Shown: piece by piece, positions 33,840-42,320 of the stretch
Position numbering within the stretch: position 1 is the stretch's first letter
How the letters are laid out: every line of letters starts with the position of its first letter
Source of the DNA: Flavobacteriales bacterium
GTDB lineage: Bacteria; Bacteroidota; Bacteroidia; Flavobacteriales; PHOS-HE28
Length of the DNA stretch: 47,308 nucleotides
Assembly: GCA_008016945.1 (NCBI GenBank)
Contig: SSGN01000058.1
Coordinates: forward strand, 1 to 47,308
Direction: 5' to 3'
The notes under the pieces: model-generated
What the model was told of the DNA's origin: nothing
The model's input: only the letters and a program-made list of their open reading frames with translations
Database searches by the model: none
Position numbers and translations under genes: made by a program

Positions 33840-36284
33840 ATGACCCTTCGTTCCCACTGCCTTACTCTGATCCTGGTGCTGGCTTCGATCCTCGGCCAAG
33901 CACAACCGCATCCATACGGCTGCCACTATTTCCGCCAGACCCCGGGACCACTGCAGTTCACCCAAGCCGCACGGGACCAGATCGAGGAGACCATCGCGCG
34001 CAGCGACACCTTCGATATCCTCCACTACGACATCCATCTCGACCTTACCTCCCCGCAGGCCGCAGCGTTCAAGGCGTTCACCACCATCACCTTCACCCCC
34101 TTGCTGGCGGATCAACAGCATATCCGGTTCGATCTTTTCCAGCTCACGGTGGATTCCGTGGTCCATGCCGATGGCCCCTTGACCTTCAGCCACGATGGAC
34201 AGTTCCTCACCGTACAGGCCGATGCACCGTTCACCGTGGGTGGCGAGTACCAGGTCACCGTGCACTACCACGGCACGCCCCATCGCGATCCGGAATGGGG
34301 GGGCTTCTATTACGAGGGGGGCTATATCTACAACCTGGGTATCGGTCTGTCCACGATCCCGCCCAACTTCGGCAAGGTGTGGTATCCGTGTTTCGACAGC
34401 TTCGTGGAACGGGCCACCTACACGTACCACGTGAAAAGCGCAGGGGGGAGGCGCCTGCACGGCCAAGGCGAGTTGGTTTCAGAAGTTCAGCTGGGGGGCG
34501 ATACCCTGTTGCGCACCTTCGAACTTTCTCAAGCGGTGCCCACCCATATCAGCGCCGTGGCCGTTTCCACGTACAGGGACAGCAATTTCGTGCACTTGGG
34601 GGCCAACGGTGAGGTGCCCGTACGCCTCACCGCGCGGCCCTCACAAATGGCGGGCCTGCTGTCCAAGTTCGGCGATATCGGCTCGGCCATCGATGTGTGC
34701 GAACATTGGTACGGCCCGCACATGTACGATCGGGTGGGCTACGTGCTCACCACCGATGGGGCGCTGGAGATCCCCACCAACATCGCCTATCCGGACTTCA
34801 TGACCGGCCAAAGCGTGTTGGAGAACCGGGCCTTGTTCACCCACGAGCTGGGTCACCACTGGTGGGGCGATCACATCACTCCGCACGTGCATAACGACAT
34901 GTGGCTGAAGGAGGGCCCTGCCGAATACAGCGGGCACCTGATCGAAGAGTGGATCGGCGGTCGCACCCCGTTCATCAAGGCCGTGAAGGACAACCACAAC
35001 TTCATCCTGCGCCAAGCGCACCGCGACGATGATGGTTTCCAGCCGCTTTCGCCCATGCCCGACCCACACATCTATGGCACGCACACCTACAAGAAGGGCG
35101 CCTCGGTGATGCACAACCTTCGCGGATACCTGGGCGACGCCCTGTTCCAGCAGGCCCTGCGCGGGGTGCAGGCCGACCATGCCGAGCGCACCATCACCGC
35201 GGCCCAGTTCCGCGATGCCCTGGAGGCCCATTCCGGGGTCGATCTCCATCCGTTCTTCGATGCCTGGGTGTTCGCTCCGGGATATTCCGTGTTCGAGGTG
35301 CGGCAGATGACCGTTTCCCCCAATGGGGGCGCCTGGACCGCCGACCTGGAGATCGGCCAGAAGCTCTACGGCGCCTCGGTCATGCACCAACAGGTACCTC
35401 TCGATGTCACCTTCCTGGCCCCGTCCGGGGAGGTGTTCGAGGCCGCCATCACCGCCAGTGGCGAGTTCGACCAAGCCTCCATCGAGGTGCCGTTCAACCC
35501 GGCCATGGTGGTGCTCAACCGCGCCATGCGCCTCAACCAAGCGCGCATGGATCACGAGATCACGCTGGTGCCTGGGGTCAACTTCGCCAATCTCCTGCCG
35601 TACGTGGAGTTCAGGCTATACGCCAATTCCCTGGTGGATAGTACCCTCGTGCGGGTGGAGCACATCTATGGCGCACCCGACCAACAACCCGTTCAAGCCG
35701 GTGTTTCGGCGATCAGCGATGTGCACTACTGGGTGGTGGATGGGCTCTGGCCCGAAGGGACCGACCTGGAAGGCCACATGTACTACCTGGGTGAGAACGC
35801 CAACCAGTACGATCACGCCTTGGTCAATGGCGATGAAACGGGCATGGTGCTCCTCTGGCGCCCCACGGCCAACGATACGTGGTCCATTTGCCCCGACCAG
35901 GCCATCACCGCAGGGAGTCTCACCAACGGCTCGGGCCTGATCCGGGCCAGGCACATGCGCAAAGGGCAGTACACCTTCGGCAAGGCCGAGGCCATCATCG
36001 GCGTGGAGGAACGAGCCGCCGACCAACCGTTCTCGGTGGTACTGGCTCCGGTGCCGGCCAGCTCCGTGCTCGCTGTTTCCGGGCATTTCGATGGCCAGGG
36101 CAACATCTGGTGGGATATCATCGGCGCCGATGGGCGCATCGCACAACGTACCACGGGGCCCATCGCGGGTACCTATCGGCAGGAGATCGATGTGCAGCGC
36201 CTTGCTCCGGGCATGTACCTGCTGCGTGCTACCCACGAGTTCGGTGGAAGGCTCTTCGAGCAGCGGTTCGAAGTGATCCACTGA
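33840..36284 (+). CDS. M1-like metallopeptidase with T9SS sorting domain
   Basis: This is an 814-residue secreted protein. A signal peptide (about 1-22) is followed by an M1 beta domain (DIHLDLTSPQAAAFKAF) and a catalytic domain with HELGHHWWGDH (His335, Glu336, His339) and, 18 residues on, Glu358 in WLKEGPAEY, the complete zinc site. The substrate motif GxMEN of aminopeptidases is replaced by GALEI at about 307-311, so the specificity may differ. The last 80 residues (LAPVPASSVLAVSG through LAPGMYLLRATHEFG) form a type A T9SS C-terminal domain, which directs export through the outer membrane. I chose the ATG at 33840 for the signal peptide. The 247-base gap upstream holds only the divergent start regions. 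Confidence 0.93.
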   Translation: MTLRSHCLTLILVLASILGQAQPHPYGCHYFRQTPGPLQFTQAARDQIEETIARSDTFDILHYDIHLDLTSPQAAAFKAFTTITFTPLLADQQHIRFDLFQLTVDSVVHADGPLTFSHDGQFLTVQADAPFTVGGEYQVTVHYHGTPHRDPEWGGFYYEGGYIYNLGIGLSTIPPNFGKVWYPCFDSFVERATYTYHVKSAGGRRLHGQGELVSEVQLGGDTLLRTFELSQAVPTHISAVAVSTYRDSNFVHLGANGEVPVRLTARPSQMAGLLSKFGDIGSAIDVCEHWYGPHMYDRVGYVLTTDGALEIPTNIAYPDFMTGQSVLENRALFTHELGHHWWGDHITPHVHNDMWLKEGPAEYSGHLIEEWIGGRTPFIKAVKDNHNFILRQAHRDDDGFQPLSPMPDPHIYGTHTYKKGASVMHNLRGYLGDALFQQALRGVQADHAERTITAAQFRDALEAHSGVDLHPFFDAWVFAPGYSVFEVRQMTVSPNGGAWTADLEIGQKLYGASVMHQQVPLDVTFLAPSGEVFEAAITASGEFDQASIEVPFNPAMVVLNRAMRLNQARMDHEITLVPGVNFANLLPYVEFRLYANSLVDSTLVRVEHIYGAPDQQPVQAGVSAISDVHYWVVDGLWPEGTDLEGHMYYLGENANQYDHALVNGDETGMVLLWRPTANDTWSICPDQAITAGSLTNGSGLIRARHMRKGQYTFGKAEAIIGVEERAADQPFSVVLAPVPASSVLAVSGHFDGQGNIWWDIIGADGRIAQRTTGPIAGTYRQEIDVQRLAPGMYLLRATHEFGGRLFEQRFEVIH

Positions 36285-36310
36285 GCTGGGGCGATCCAGA
36301 TCCGACGCCC

Positions 36311-36332
36311 TTCCGGCCGCTTGCCGCCGGAA
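36311..36332 (+). terminator. Possible terminator stem after the M1-like peptidase gene
   Basis: TTCCGGC (36311-36317) pairs with GCCGGAA (36326-36332) around an eight-base loop, 27 bases past the stop. No T tract follows, so its function is uncertain. Confidence 0.3.
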
Positions 36333-36458
36333 CGTCCATCGCTTCGGCACCGTGAGGCGCCCGATGAGTGGTCATGTTCTTTCGATGAATTTGAAACCAT
36401 GTTCGATGGATGGCGTAATAGCGCCACGAATAGGTGTTCCAATACCACCTCAACGAAC

Positions 36459-37199
36459 ATGCGTAACCGCATCTGGCTTGTTCTCTCGCTCGCACTTGGT
36501 TCCATGGTCCACAAGCAGGCCACCGCACAGTCGCTCGTTTACGACTGGCTGAACATGCCGTGCATGGATAACCTCAACTGCAGCAACGGCTGTTCAGCCT
36601 GCAACCTGCCGAGTGTCGTGCCCAGCGGATACTTCGGCACCGGCGTGCAGTGGGTGGGGGTCGATGTTTGCCCACATCCCGTAACCGTGGCGGACAACGC
36701 GGTGTCCACTTCGGCATGGCCCATCGCGCCACAACCGGGGGCTTATGTGGGCGTTTCCATCGCCACCCTGAGCGATATCCGGATCGACAGCATCGTCATT
36801 CGCCATCGCCGTTCCATGGATGGCCCTCAGCGCTTGAAGGTGCAGTTCAGCAACGATGTGATGCAGGTGCCGGTGGAGATCGGCGATGTGGATGTACCCG
36901 ATGTGTTCGAGGAATCGGTGTTCACCGACCTGGGTTGCCTGAACCCTACACCCGGGAACGATTACAACGGCTTCGTACTTCGCTTCCAGGCCTATCAAGG
37001 CGGGTCGGGCGAATGGCAGGTGGACGGCATGCGGATCGTGGCCACGCCGTGTGCCGCGCAGGTCGGCATCGCCGAGGACTTCACCCGCACCCTCAACGAA
37101 CCCTCCCGTCCGTATGTGGATGTGCTGGGCCGTTCCGTCGCGGGCAGGCCGGCCCCGGGCGTGTACATCGGCGCGCGCAAGCGCGTCCACGTCCTCTGA
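36459..37199 (+). CDS. Small secreted protein with abbreviated C-terminal sorting-like motif
   Basis: This is a 246-residue protein with a signal peptide (MRNRIWLVLSLALGSMVHKQATA) and a beta-sandwich-like body with paired cysteines (CMDNLNCSNGCSACNLP). The C-terminus VDVLGRSVAGRPAPGVYIGA with a basic last stretch looks like the final part of a T9SS sorting domain (LGR, PGVY), but the front half of that domain is missing. The function is unknown. The gene stands alone after the M1-like peptidase; the 206 bases downstream to xerD show nothing I can name. Confidence 0.78.
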   Translation: MRNRIWLVLSLALGSMVHKQATAQSLVYDWLNMPCMDNLNCSNGCSACNLPSVVPSGYFGTGVQWVGVDVCPHPVTVADNAVSTSAWPIAPQPGAYVGVSIATLSDIRIDSIVIRHRRSMDGPQRLKVQFSNDVMQVPVEIGDVDVPDVFEESVFTDLGCLNPTPGNDYNGFVLRFQAYQGGSGEWQVDGMRIVATPCAAQVGIAEDFTRTLNEPSRPYVDVLGRSVAGRPAPGVYIGARKRVHVL

Positions 37200-37405
37200 T
37201 CGCCCCGCTCCTTTGTGTGAGTTGGTCTTAGACCATTTCGCACTAAGGCGTAGGCCGATCCACGCGGTCTCTTTCCGCATGACTTCTCCGTCGTGATCGT
37301 TCCGTAGCCCAAGCTATGCAACGACCCCGCCGTATCGTCCGGCGATAAGATCCCTTCGCTTTTTTCTCATGAACGCAGCCGGAACGAGGTTCTTCGAGGT
37401 ACCCT

Positions 37406-38335
37406 TTAGGCTGTGCTCCGGGCCCGCGGGTGGTACTGTAGGATATTGCTGCGCAGGTATTCCCGGTCCAAGTGGGTGTAGATCTCGGTGGTGGTGATGC
37501 TGGCGTGGCCTAGCATCTCCTGTACGGCCCGCAGGTCGGCACCGCCCTCCACCAGATGTGTGGCGAAGGAATGCCGGAAGGTGTGTGGGCTTACGTTCTT
37601 GCGAACCCCCGCCGCGATCGCCGTGCGCTTCACCAGGTCGAAGATGGCCATGCGGCTGAGCGCACCACCACGGGCGTTCAGGAACAGCACGTCCTCTGCC
37701 TTGGGGCGGTGGGGTAGGTGTACACGTTCGTGCTCCAGGTAGTGACCGATGAAGTCGATGGCGCTCCTGCTGATCGGGACCAACCGCTCTTTGTCGCCCT
37801 TGCCCACCACACGGATGAAGCCTTCGTCGAAGTGTAGCCAGGAACGTCGCAGACCACAGAGCTCACTCACCCGCAGACCGCAGCAATAGAGCACTTCGAT
37901 CATCGCCTTGTCCCGATGTGCGAGCGGTTTGCTCATATCAATGCTCGCCACCATGCGGTCGATCTCCTCCACCGTGAGGAAGACGGGTAGTTTGCGGGCT
38001 TGGCGCGGGCTCTGCAAGAGTTCCGATGGGTCTTCTCCGATCACCTTGTCGCGCAACATGCTGCGGAAGAACACGCGCACCGCGCTCAGGTAACGCGCCT
38101 GACTGGTGGCTTTGGCGCCGCTCTTGACCGTGTGGGTCACGAAGGCCTGCAGGTCTTCGAGCCGAAGCTCGTTGGGCGCCAGCGGCGGCTGTAGCGCCTC
38201 CGCATAGGCCCGTAGCTTGCCCACATCGCGCAGATACGCCTCTACCGTGCGGTCGCTGAGCGAACGCTCCAGCTTCAGGTGCATGCGCAGGTCCACGAGC
38301 GCGCTTTCCCAGGTCACCGTGCGAAGGTGCGGCAC
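37406..38335 (-). CDS. xerD: Tyrosine recombinase XerD
   Basis: This is a 309-residue site-specific recombinase that resolves chromosome dimers at dif. The N-terminal SAM-like domain (LERSLSDRTVEAYLRDVGKL) precedes the catalytic domain with Arg155 (GLRVSEL), Lys179 (VGKGDKER), His251 and Arg254 (HTFRHSFATH), His277 (MLGHASI) and the nucleophile Tyr286 (TEIYTHLD). The start is GTG at 38335. It is divergent from aroQ, an arrangement common in Bacteroidota. No phage genes accompany it, so it is the housekeeping enzyme. Confidence 0.95.
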   Translation of the reverse strand: MPHLRTVTWESALVDLRMHLKLERSLSDRTVEAYLRDVGKLRAYAEALQPPLAPNELRLEDLQAFVTHTVKSGAKATSQARYLSAVRVFFRSMLRDKVIGEDPSELLQSPRQARKLPVFLTVEEIDRMVASIDMSKPLAHRDKAMIEVLYCCGLRVSELCGLRRSWLHFDEGFIRVVGKGDKERLVPISRSAIDFIGHYLEHERVHLPHRPKAEDVLFLNARGGALSRMAIFDLVKRTAIAAGVRKNVSPHTFRHSFATHLVEGGADLRAVQEMLGHASITTTEIYTHLDREYLRSNILQYHPRARSTA

Positions 38336-38401
38336 CTAAGGGCGAGGGCAGGAGGGGGCGGCCGCTGTTCTGCCAACCAAGCGTTGTTCGCCCGTTGTGC
38401 G

Positions 38402-38409
38402 CAACTTCG
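38402..38409 (+). promoter_or_regulatory. Possible -7 promoter box CAACTTCG before aroQ
   Basis: This is a weak match (six of eight) to TAnnTTTG, but it sits exactly four bases (CACC) before the aroQ ATG, as at three other starts in the window. Confidence 0.3.
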
Positions 38410-38413
38410 CACC

Positions 38414-38857
38414 ATGCGCATCCTCATCCTCAATGGCCCCAACCTGGATCTGCTGGGTACCCGCGAGCCCTCGGTGTACGGCCACCGCTCGTTCAATGAA
38501 TACCTGGAGGCCCTCCGAGGAGCATTCCCCGCGGTCATCATCGATCATGCCCAAAGCAATTTCGAGGGCGAACTGGTGGGATGGCTCCGCGAAAAGGCCA
38601 GTGAGGTCGATGCGTTCGTGGTGAACCCGGCCGGCTATTCCCATACCAGCGTGGCCTTGCGCGATGCCATCGCCGTGGTCGGGAAACCCGTGGTGGAGGT
38701 CCACATCAGCAACATCCACGCCCGCGAATCGTTCCGCCAGACCACCATCACCGGCGCGGTGTGCGCAGGCGTCATCTCCGGCTTCGGCCTCGAGGGTTAC
38801 CGCATGGCCGTGGAGCACCTCCGCCAAACCGCTGCAGGGGGCGCTGGGCGCGCTTGA
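38414..38857 (+). CDS. aroQ: 3-dehydroquinate dehydratase, type II
   Basis: This 147-residue dodecameric enzyme of the shikimate pathway dehydrates 3-dehydroquinate. ILNGPNLDLLGTREPSVYG carries the catalytic Tyr22; QSNFEGELV, NPAGYSHTSVAL, VEVHISN (His97) and Arg108 follow as in the family. The ATG at 38414 gives the standard N-terminus. It is divergent from xerD and convergent with the lipoprotein gene (39 bases between stops). Confidence 0.96.
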   Translation: MRILILNGPNLDLLGTREPSVYGHRSFNEYLEALRGAFPAVIIDHAQSNFEGELVGWLREKASEVDAFVVNPAGYSHTSVALRDAIAVVGKPVVEVHISNIHARESFRQTTITGAVCAGVISGFGLEGYRMAVEHLRQTAAGGAGRA

Positions 38858-38896
38858 AGCACCATTGCGGCGCACCGCCCAAGGAGCGGAACCGGG

Positions 38897-39469
38897 CTAT
38901 TCCGCCTCACGCTCCGCCTTCTCGATCTCCTTGTCCAGGATCTCGTCGATCTTCTTCTGGGTGATGGCGTCGATCCGGTCGTCGGTCTTGGCCTGTTTCT
39001 TCATGAAGCGGAACATGGCGTTCTTGCGGATCTCGTACGCCACGTACACCGTGTAGTCCTTGGTGGTCTCGTTGTACCGGATCTGCTCATCGAATTTGCG
39101 CAGGTCGGCCATCTCGGTATTCATCACCTCGCGCACCAGGCTCTGGAATTTATCGGCCACGTCCGAGGTGTTGGTGTTCCCGGTCTCACCCAGGTATTGG
39201 TCGGCCACGGCGCGCATGTTCGTTCCCACCTGCCCGGCCAACTGGTTCTTGGCATCCAGGTCGGCCTTGCTACGGGCTATGTTCTGCGCCTGGCTCACGC
39301 CCGTGCCCGTGCCCCGGAACCAGGTGCCGTTGCTCTGGTACTTGTTCCCGCTGAAGGGGTGGTCCACCTTCTGGCCTGCCGGGTTCGCTTTCTTGTTGCA
39401 GGCGCTGAAACCGCCGATCAGGATCGCGGAAATGGCCAAGGGGGCCAGGAATTGTCGCATGGTGGTCAT
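38897..39469 (-). CDS. LPP20-like lipoprotein
   Basis: This is a 190-residue protein with a lipoprotein signal (FLAPLAISAILIGGFSAC, Cys24). The mature part carries GTGVSQAQNIARSKADLDAK, the pattern of LPP20/FlgT-like domains found in surface lipoproteins, and ends in a long charged helix rich in Lys, Asp and Glu. The exact role is unknown. ATG codons at 39469 and 39460 are both possible; I give the longer. It is divergent from the SRPBCC protein gene. Confidence 0.82.
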   Translation of the reverse strand: MTTMRQFLAPLAISAILIGGFSACNKKANPAGQKVDHPFSGNKYQSNGTWFRGTGTGVSQAQNIARSKADLDAKNQLAGQVGTNMRAVADQYLGETGNTNTSDVADKFQSLVREVMNTEMADLRKFDEQIRYNETTKDYTVYVAYEIRKNAMFRFMKKQAKTDDRIDAITQKKIDEILDKEIEKAEREAE

Positions 39470-39591
39470 CGTGCTGATGGACTTTGGTGGTTCACAAAGA
39501 AAAGACCGTGCCAGCGGATCCACACCATCGGTCCCAGAAGTTGGATTTCGCCTCGGCGCCATCCCATCTTTCGGAAAGTTCCAACCCCACC

Positions 39592-40638
39592 ATGCGCATC
39601 CTCAAGATCCTCCTCATCGTCGGACTCGCCCTGCTGGCCGTGATCTGCCTGCTTGGCTTTACCGGTCCGGACACCTTCCGTTACGAACGGTCCGTTTCCA
39701 TCGCAGCTCCGCCAGAGACGGTCTACCCCCATGTCGCCAGCCTTGCGGCCATGGACCAATGGAGCCCTTGGAACGCCAAGGACCCGAACATGAAGAAGAC
39801 CTTGGAAGGTGCCGATGGTGCGGTGGGGGCTACCCAACGCTGGGAAGGGAACGCGGATGTGGGGAAGGGAGAGCAACGCATCGATTCGTTAGTGCCGAAT
39901 ACGCTGGTCCGGACCCACCTGAGGTTCTTCGAGCCCATGGCCTCCGAGAGCGATGCCCTGGTCGAACTCGTTCCGGAGGGCACAGGCACCAAGGTCACCT
40001 GGGCCATGGTCGGGGAGAACAATTTCATGAGCAAGGTGTTCAGTAAATTCATGGACATCGACGCCATGGTCGGCAAGGACTTCGAGGATGGCCTTGCCAT
40101 GCTGAAAGGGCAGGTGGAGACCGCAGAGGTCGCACGCCAGGCCGAGCTCGCCGCCAAGACCTCTGGTGGATATGTGATCGAGACCGTGGATCGCCCGGAA
40201 CTGGTCTATGTCGGTAAACGGGATAAGAAGGTGAAATGGGCGGATATGGCGGCCTTCTACGGTACCAACTTCGGTGCGGCGGGCGCAGCGGTAGGGACGG
40301 CAGGGCTGGAGTTGGCCGGAGCGCCTTCCGGCGTGTTCTGGGCGTGGAACGAGAAGGACCAGACCGCCGATATGATGGCTGCCATGCCGGTTAAGGGTAC
40401 CAGCGCTACCAAGGTGGAAGGCTTCGAGACCCTGGTGATCCCGCCGAGTAAGATGCTCCTCGTGGCGTACTACGGAGACTACAGCAAGAACATGCCCGCC
40501 CACGAGGCCATCGACGCCTACATCACCGCCAAGGGACTAACACACTATGGCCACGTGATCGAGGAGTACGTGACCGATCCTACCGTGGAGAAGGATACCA
40601 CCAAGTGGCTCACCAACATCTACTACATGGTGAAGTAG
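39592..40638 (+). CDS. Membrane-anchored SRPBCC plus GyrI-like ligand-binding protein
   Basis: This is a 348-residue protein with one N-terminal membrane segment (MRILKILLIVGLALLAVICLLGF), an SRPBCC/polyketide-cyclase-like domain (about 28-180; VSIAAPPETVYPHVASLAAM, DQWSPWNAKDP) and a GyrI-like effector-binding domain (about 190-348; FETLVIPPSKMLLVAYYGDY, then EEYVTDPTVEKDTTKWLTNI). Both domains bind hydrophobic or small ligands in relatives; the natural ligand here is unknown. A strong terminator lies 22 bases downstream. I chose the ATG at 39592 for the membrane segment. Confidence 0.88.
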   Translation: MRILKILLIVGLALLAVICLLGFTGPDTFRYERSVSIAAPPETVYPHVASLAAMDQWSPWNAKDPNMKKTLEGADGAVGATQRWEGNADVGKGEQRIDSLVPNTLVRTHLRFFEPMASESDALVELVPEGTGTKVTWAMVGENNFMSKVFSKFMDIDAMVGKDFEDGLAMLKGQVETAEVARQAELAAKTSGGYVIETVDRPELVYVGKRDKKVKWADMAAFYGTNFGAAGAAVGTAGLELAGAPSGVFWAWNEKDQTADMMAAMPVKGTSATKVEGFETLVIPPSKMLLVAYYGDYSKNMPAHEAIDAYITAKGLTHYGHVIEEYVTDPTVEKDTTKWLTNIYYMVK

Positions 40639-40660
40639 GCCCTTGACCTGCCCCTTGCCC

Positions 40661-40692
40661 AAGCCCCGGAGCGTTTCCCTCCGGGGCTTTTT
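40661..40692 (+). terminator. Rho-independent terminator
   Basis: AAGCCCCGGAG (40661-40671) pairs perfectly with CTCCGGGGCTT (40679-40689) around a seven-base loop and runs into five Ts. It ends the SRPBCC gene transcript. Confidence 0.92.
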
Positions 40693-40765
40693 CGTACCGG
40701 ATCGTTCACAGTTCCTTCAAAGAACGATCGGTAGGCGCGTGTCCTTGTCCAACCTTCGCCCCACC

Positions 40766-41818
40766 ATGGAACTTGCCGTTGCCCCGTTCCGCCTGCTGTT
40801 CAACCATCCGTTCGGTACCGCCCATGGCCTGCGCGATGGGACCGATTCGGTGTTCGTTCGGCTTAAGGTGGATGGCGCCTGTGGGTACGGAGAAGCGACA
40901 TTGCCACCCTATATCGAATATTCTCAAAGTGCTGTTATTGACGAACTTAAAGCAATTGAATTAAAGAGTGTATTCAATCTTAGCCAAGGCTCATTTTTAG
41001 GCGGTGCAGTGCTGGATCGTCTTTGCCCGCCGACAAGAACGGCACTTACTATGGCTTATATTGAGCTGATATGCAGCGTGAAAGAATTGTCGATCAATAG
41101 TTATTTCCAAATGGACGCGAACGGCCCGAGAGCAAGAGCCATGGTTACGCTCGGGCATTCGGACATTGACGATATTCCACTGAAATTAAGCGAGTTACCC
41201 CAGTCCGAAGTGCTCAAGGTGAAGTTGGGGGCAGCCAATGACGTTGCGGTGATGGAAAGGGTTAAGTTGCTGGACAACAGGCCATTATTTCTCGATGCGA
41301 ACCAGGGCTGGAGGTCGTTGGCGGAGGCCGAGGCCGCGATCCACGCAGCCGGACCGGAGCGTGTCCTTGGCGTGGAACAGCCGTTCCCAAAGGACCGGTG
41401 GGACCTGCATAAGGCTTTGAAGGATCGCCTGGGTATACCGGTCTATGGCGACGAGAGTATTCAGGGCCCGGCTGATCTGGAACGTGCACCGGAGGCTTTT
41501 GATGGGGTCAATTTGAAGCTGGTGAAATGCGGTGGCTTGGATATCGCCGTGCGAATGGCGGTCCGGGCCAGGGAGCTCGGGCTGAAGGTCATGCTCGGAT
41601 CCATGAGCGAGAGTTCGTTGGGCAGCGGGGCGATGTTCGCGCTTGCCGATGCCGCCGATCTGCTGGACCTGGATGGACCATGGTTGATCAAGAATGATCC
41701 GTTCGAGGGGCTGCGGATGCTGAATGGGCTGCTGGAACGCGTGGATCCATCAGCACCGGGGTTCGGGATCCGGCTGCGGCCCGGACATGGGCTCGTGTTC
41801 GCGCCGGTCGGCGGATGA
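40766..41818 (+). CDS. Dipeptide epimerase (enolase superfamily)
   Basis: This is a 350-residue enzyme of the L-Ala-D/L-Glu epimerase type, which epimerises dipeptides such as those released from peptidoglycan. The catalytic KxK is Lys151 and Lys153 (LKVKLG), metal ligands are Asp178 (FLDANQGW), Glu204 (GVEQPF) and Asp229 (YGDESI), and the opposite lysine is Lys251 (VNLKLVKCGG). MLGSMSESSLGSGA is also typical. The reading frame is intact, but codons about 47-180 (40905-41310) are much richer in A and T than the rest, with TTA and AGA codons rarely used elsewhere in the window. I chose the ATG at 40766. Confidence 0.92.
   Translation: MELAVAPFRLLFNHPFGTAHGLRDGTDSVFVRLKVDGACGYGEATLPPYIEYSQSAVIDELKAIELKSVFNLSQGSFLGGAVLDRLCPPTRTALTMAYIELICSVKELSINSYFQMDANGPRARAMVTLGHSDIDDIPLKLSELPQSEVLKVKLGAANDVAVMERVKLLDNRPLFLDANQGWRSLAEAEAAIHAAGPERVLGVEQPFPKDRWDLHKALKDRLGIPVYGDESIQGPADLERAPEAFDGVNLKLVKCGGLDIAVRMAVRARELGLKVMLGSMSESSLGSGAMFALADAADLLDLDGPWLIKNDPFEGLRMLNGLLERVDPSAPGFGIRLRPGHGLVFAPVGG
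40905..41310. other. AT-rich patch inside the epimerase gene
   Basis: Within an otherwise GC-rich gene this block has an abrupt rise in A+T (for example GTTATTGACGAACTTAAAGC at 40934-40953) and uses TTA, AAA, ATT and AGA codons. Protein similarity to the epimerase family continues across it, so it looks like a recombined segment from a lower-GC donor rather than an insertion. Confidence 0.7.
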
Positions 41819-42261
41819 TCGATCCAATTTTTGGGCACGGGCGCAGCTCGGTGGTGGACGTGTCCGATCCGGGGAGGTGCGTTGACGGGGACGAGCGCCG
41901 GCCACGAACGTGGTGATCGTTTTGCGGCGCTGTTGTGGCTTCTCGACCAACAACTCCCCTTGGCACATAATTTATATTATGTAAAGTGGTATAATTCTGT
42001 TTCTCAGGCCGTTCTGTACAACATGGCTTTCCGTCCACCTGGTGAATTTGCCCCCTTACCCCCCCTGCTGTGGTCACCACGTGTTGCATCCGATCCAGCT
42101 GTTCGCATGCGTTCCTCTACCGCACCAGCGTTCGCTCCTGACCCGCGTTGGCACCGGTCGGCGGTTCTGGCGGATCGGGCCGTTTTGTTCGGTCCGCAGT
42201 TCCGGCCCTTCCGCGGCGATCGGCCCCTTTTTCGTGGCATCGAGGCGCTCTGGTGGATCCA
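41819..42261. other. Intergenic stretch with a short AT-rich palindrome
   Basis: No convincing gene is present between the epimerase and the TPR protein terminator. A 40-base AT-rich island (41964-42003) contains CATAAT (41966-41971) and ATTATG (41976-41981) as inverted arms, followed by TATAAT at 41990-41995. The rest is GC-rich with frames open by chance. It may be the remnant of acquired DNA. Confidence 0.5.
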
Positions 42262-42300
42262 TAAAAGACATGAGCCGGACCCCTTGGCCCGGCTCCTGTC
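42262..42300 (-). terminator. Rho-independent terminator after the gyrA-TPR unit
   Basis: GACATGAGCCGG (42267-42278) pairs with CCGGCTCCTGTC (42289-42300) with one mismatch. On the minus strand it is followed by TTTTAT. It lies 20 bases past the stop of the TPR protein gene. Confidence 0.88.
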
Positions 42301-42320
42301 TTAACGGTCTCCGTTCGGTC

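Noticed and set aside
37406..38335. XerD as a phage or integron integrase
   Set aside because: Length, motifs and the aroQ neighbour fit the housekeeping recombinase; no phage genes, att-like repeats or cassettes are nearby.
42023..42304. Possible small gene starting at the ATG at 42023
   Set aside because: The translation is Pro/Arg-rich without pattern and runs through the terminator of the opposite gene.
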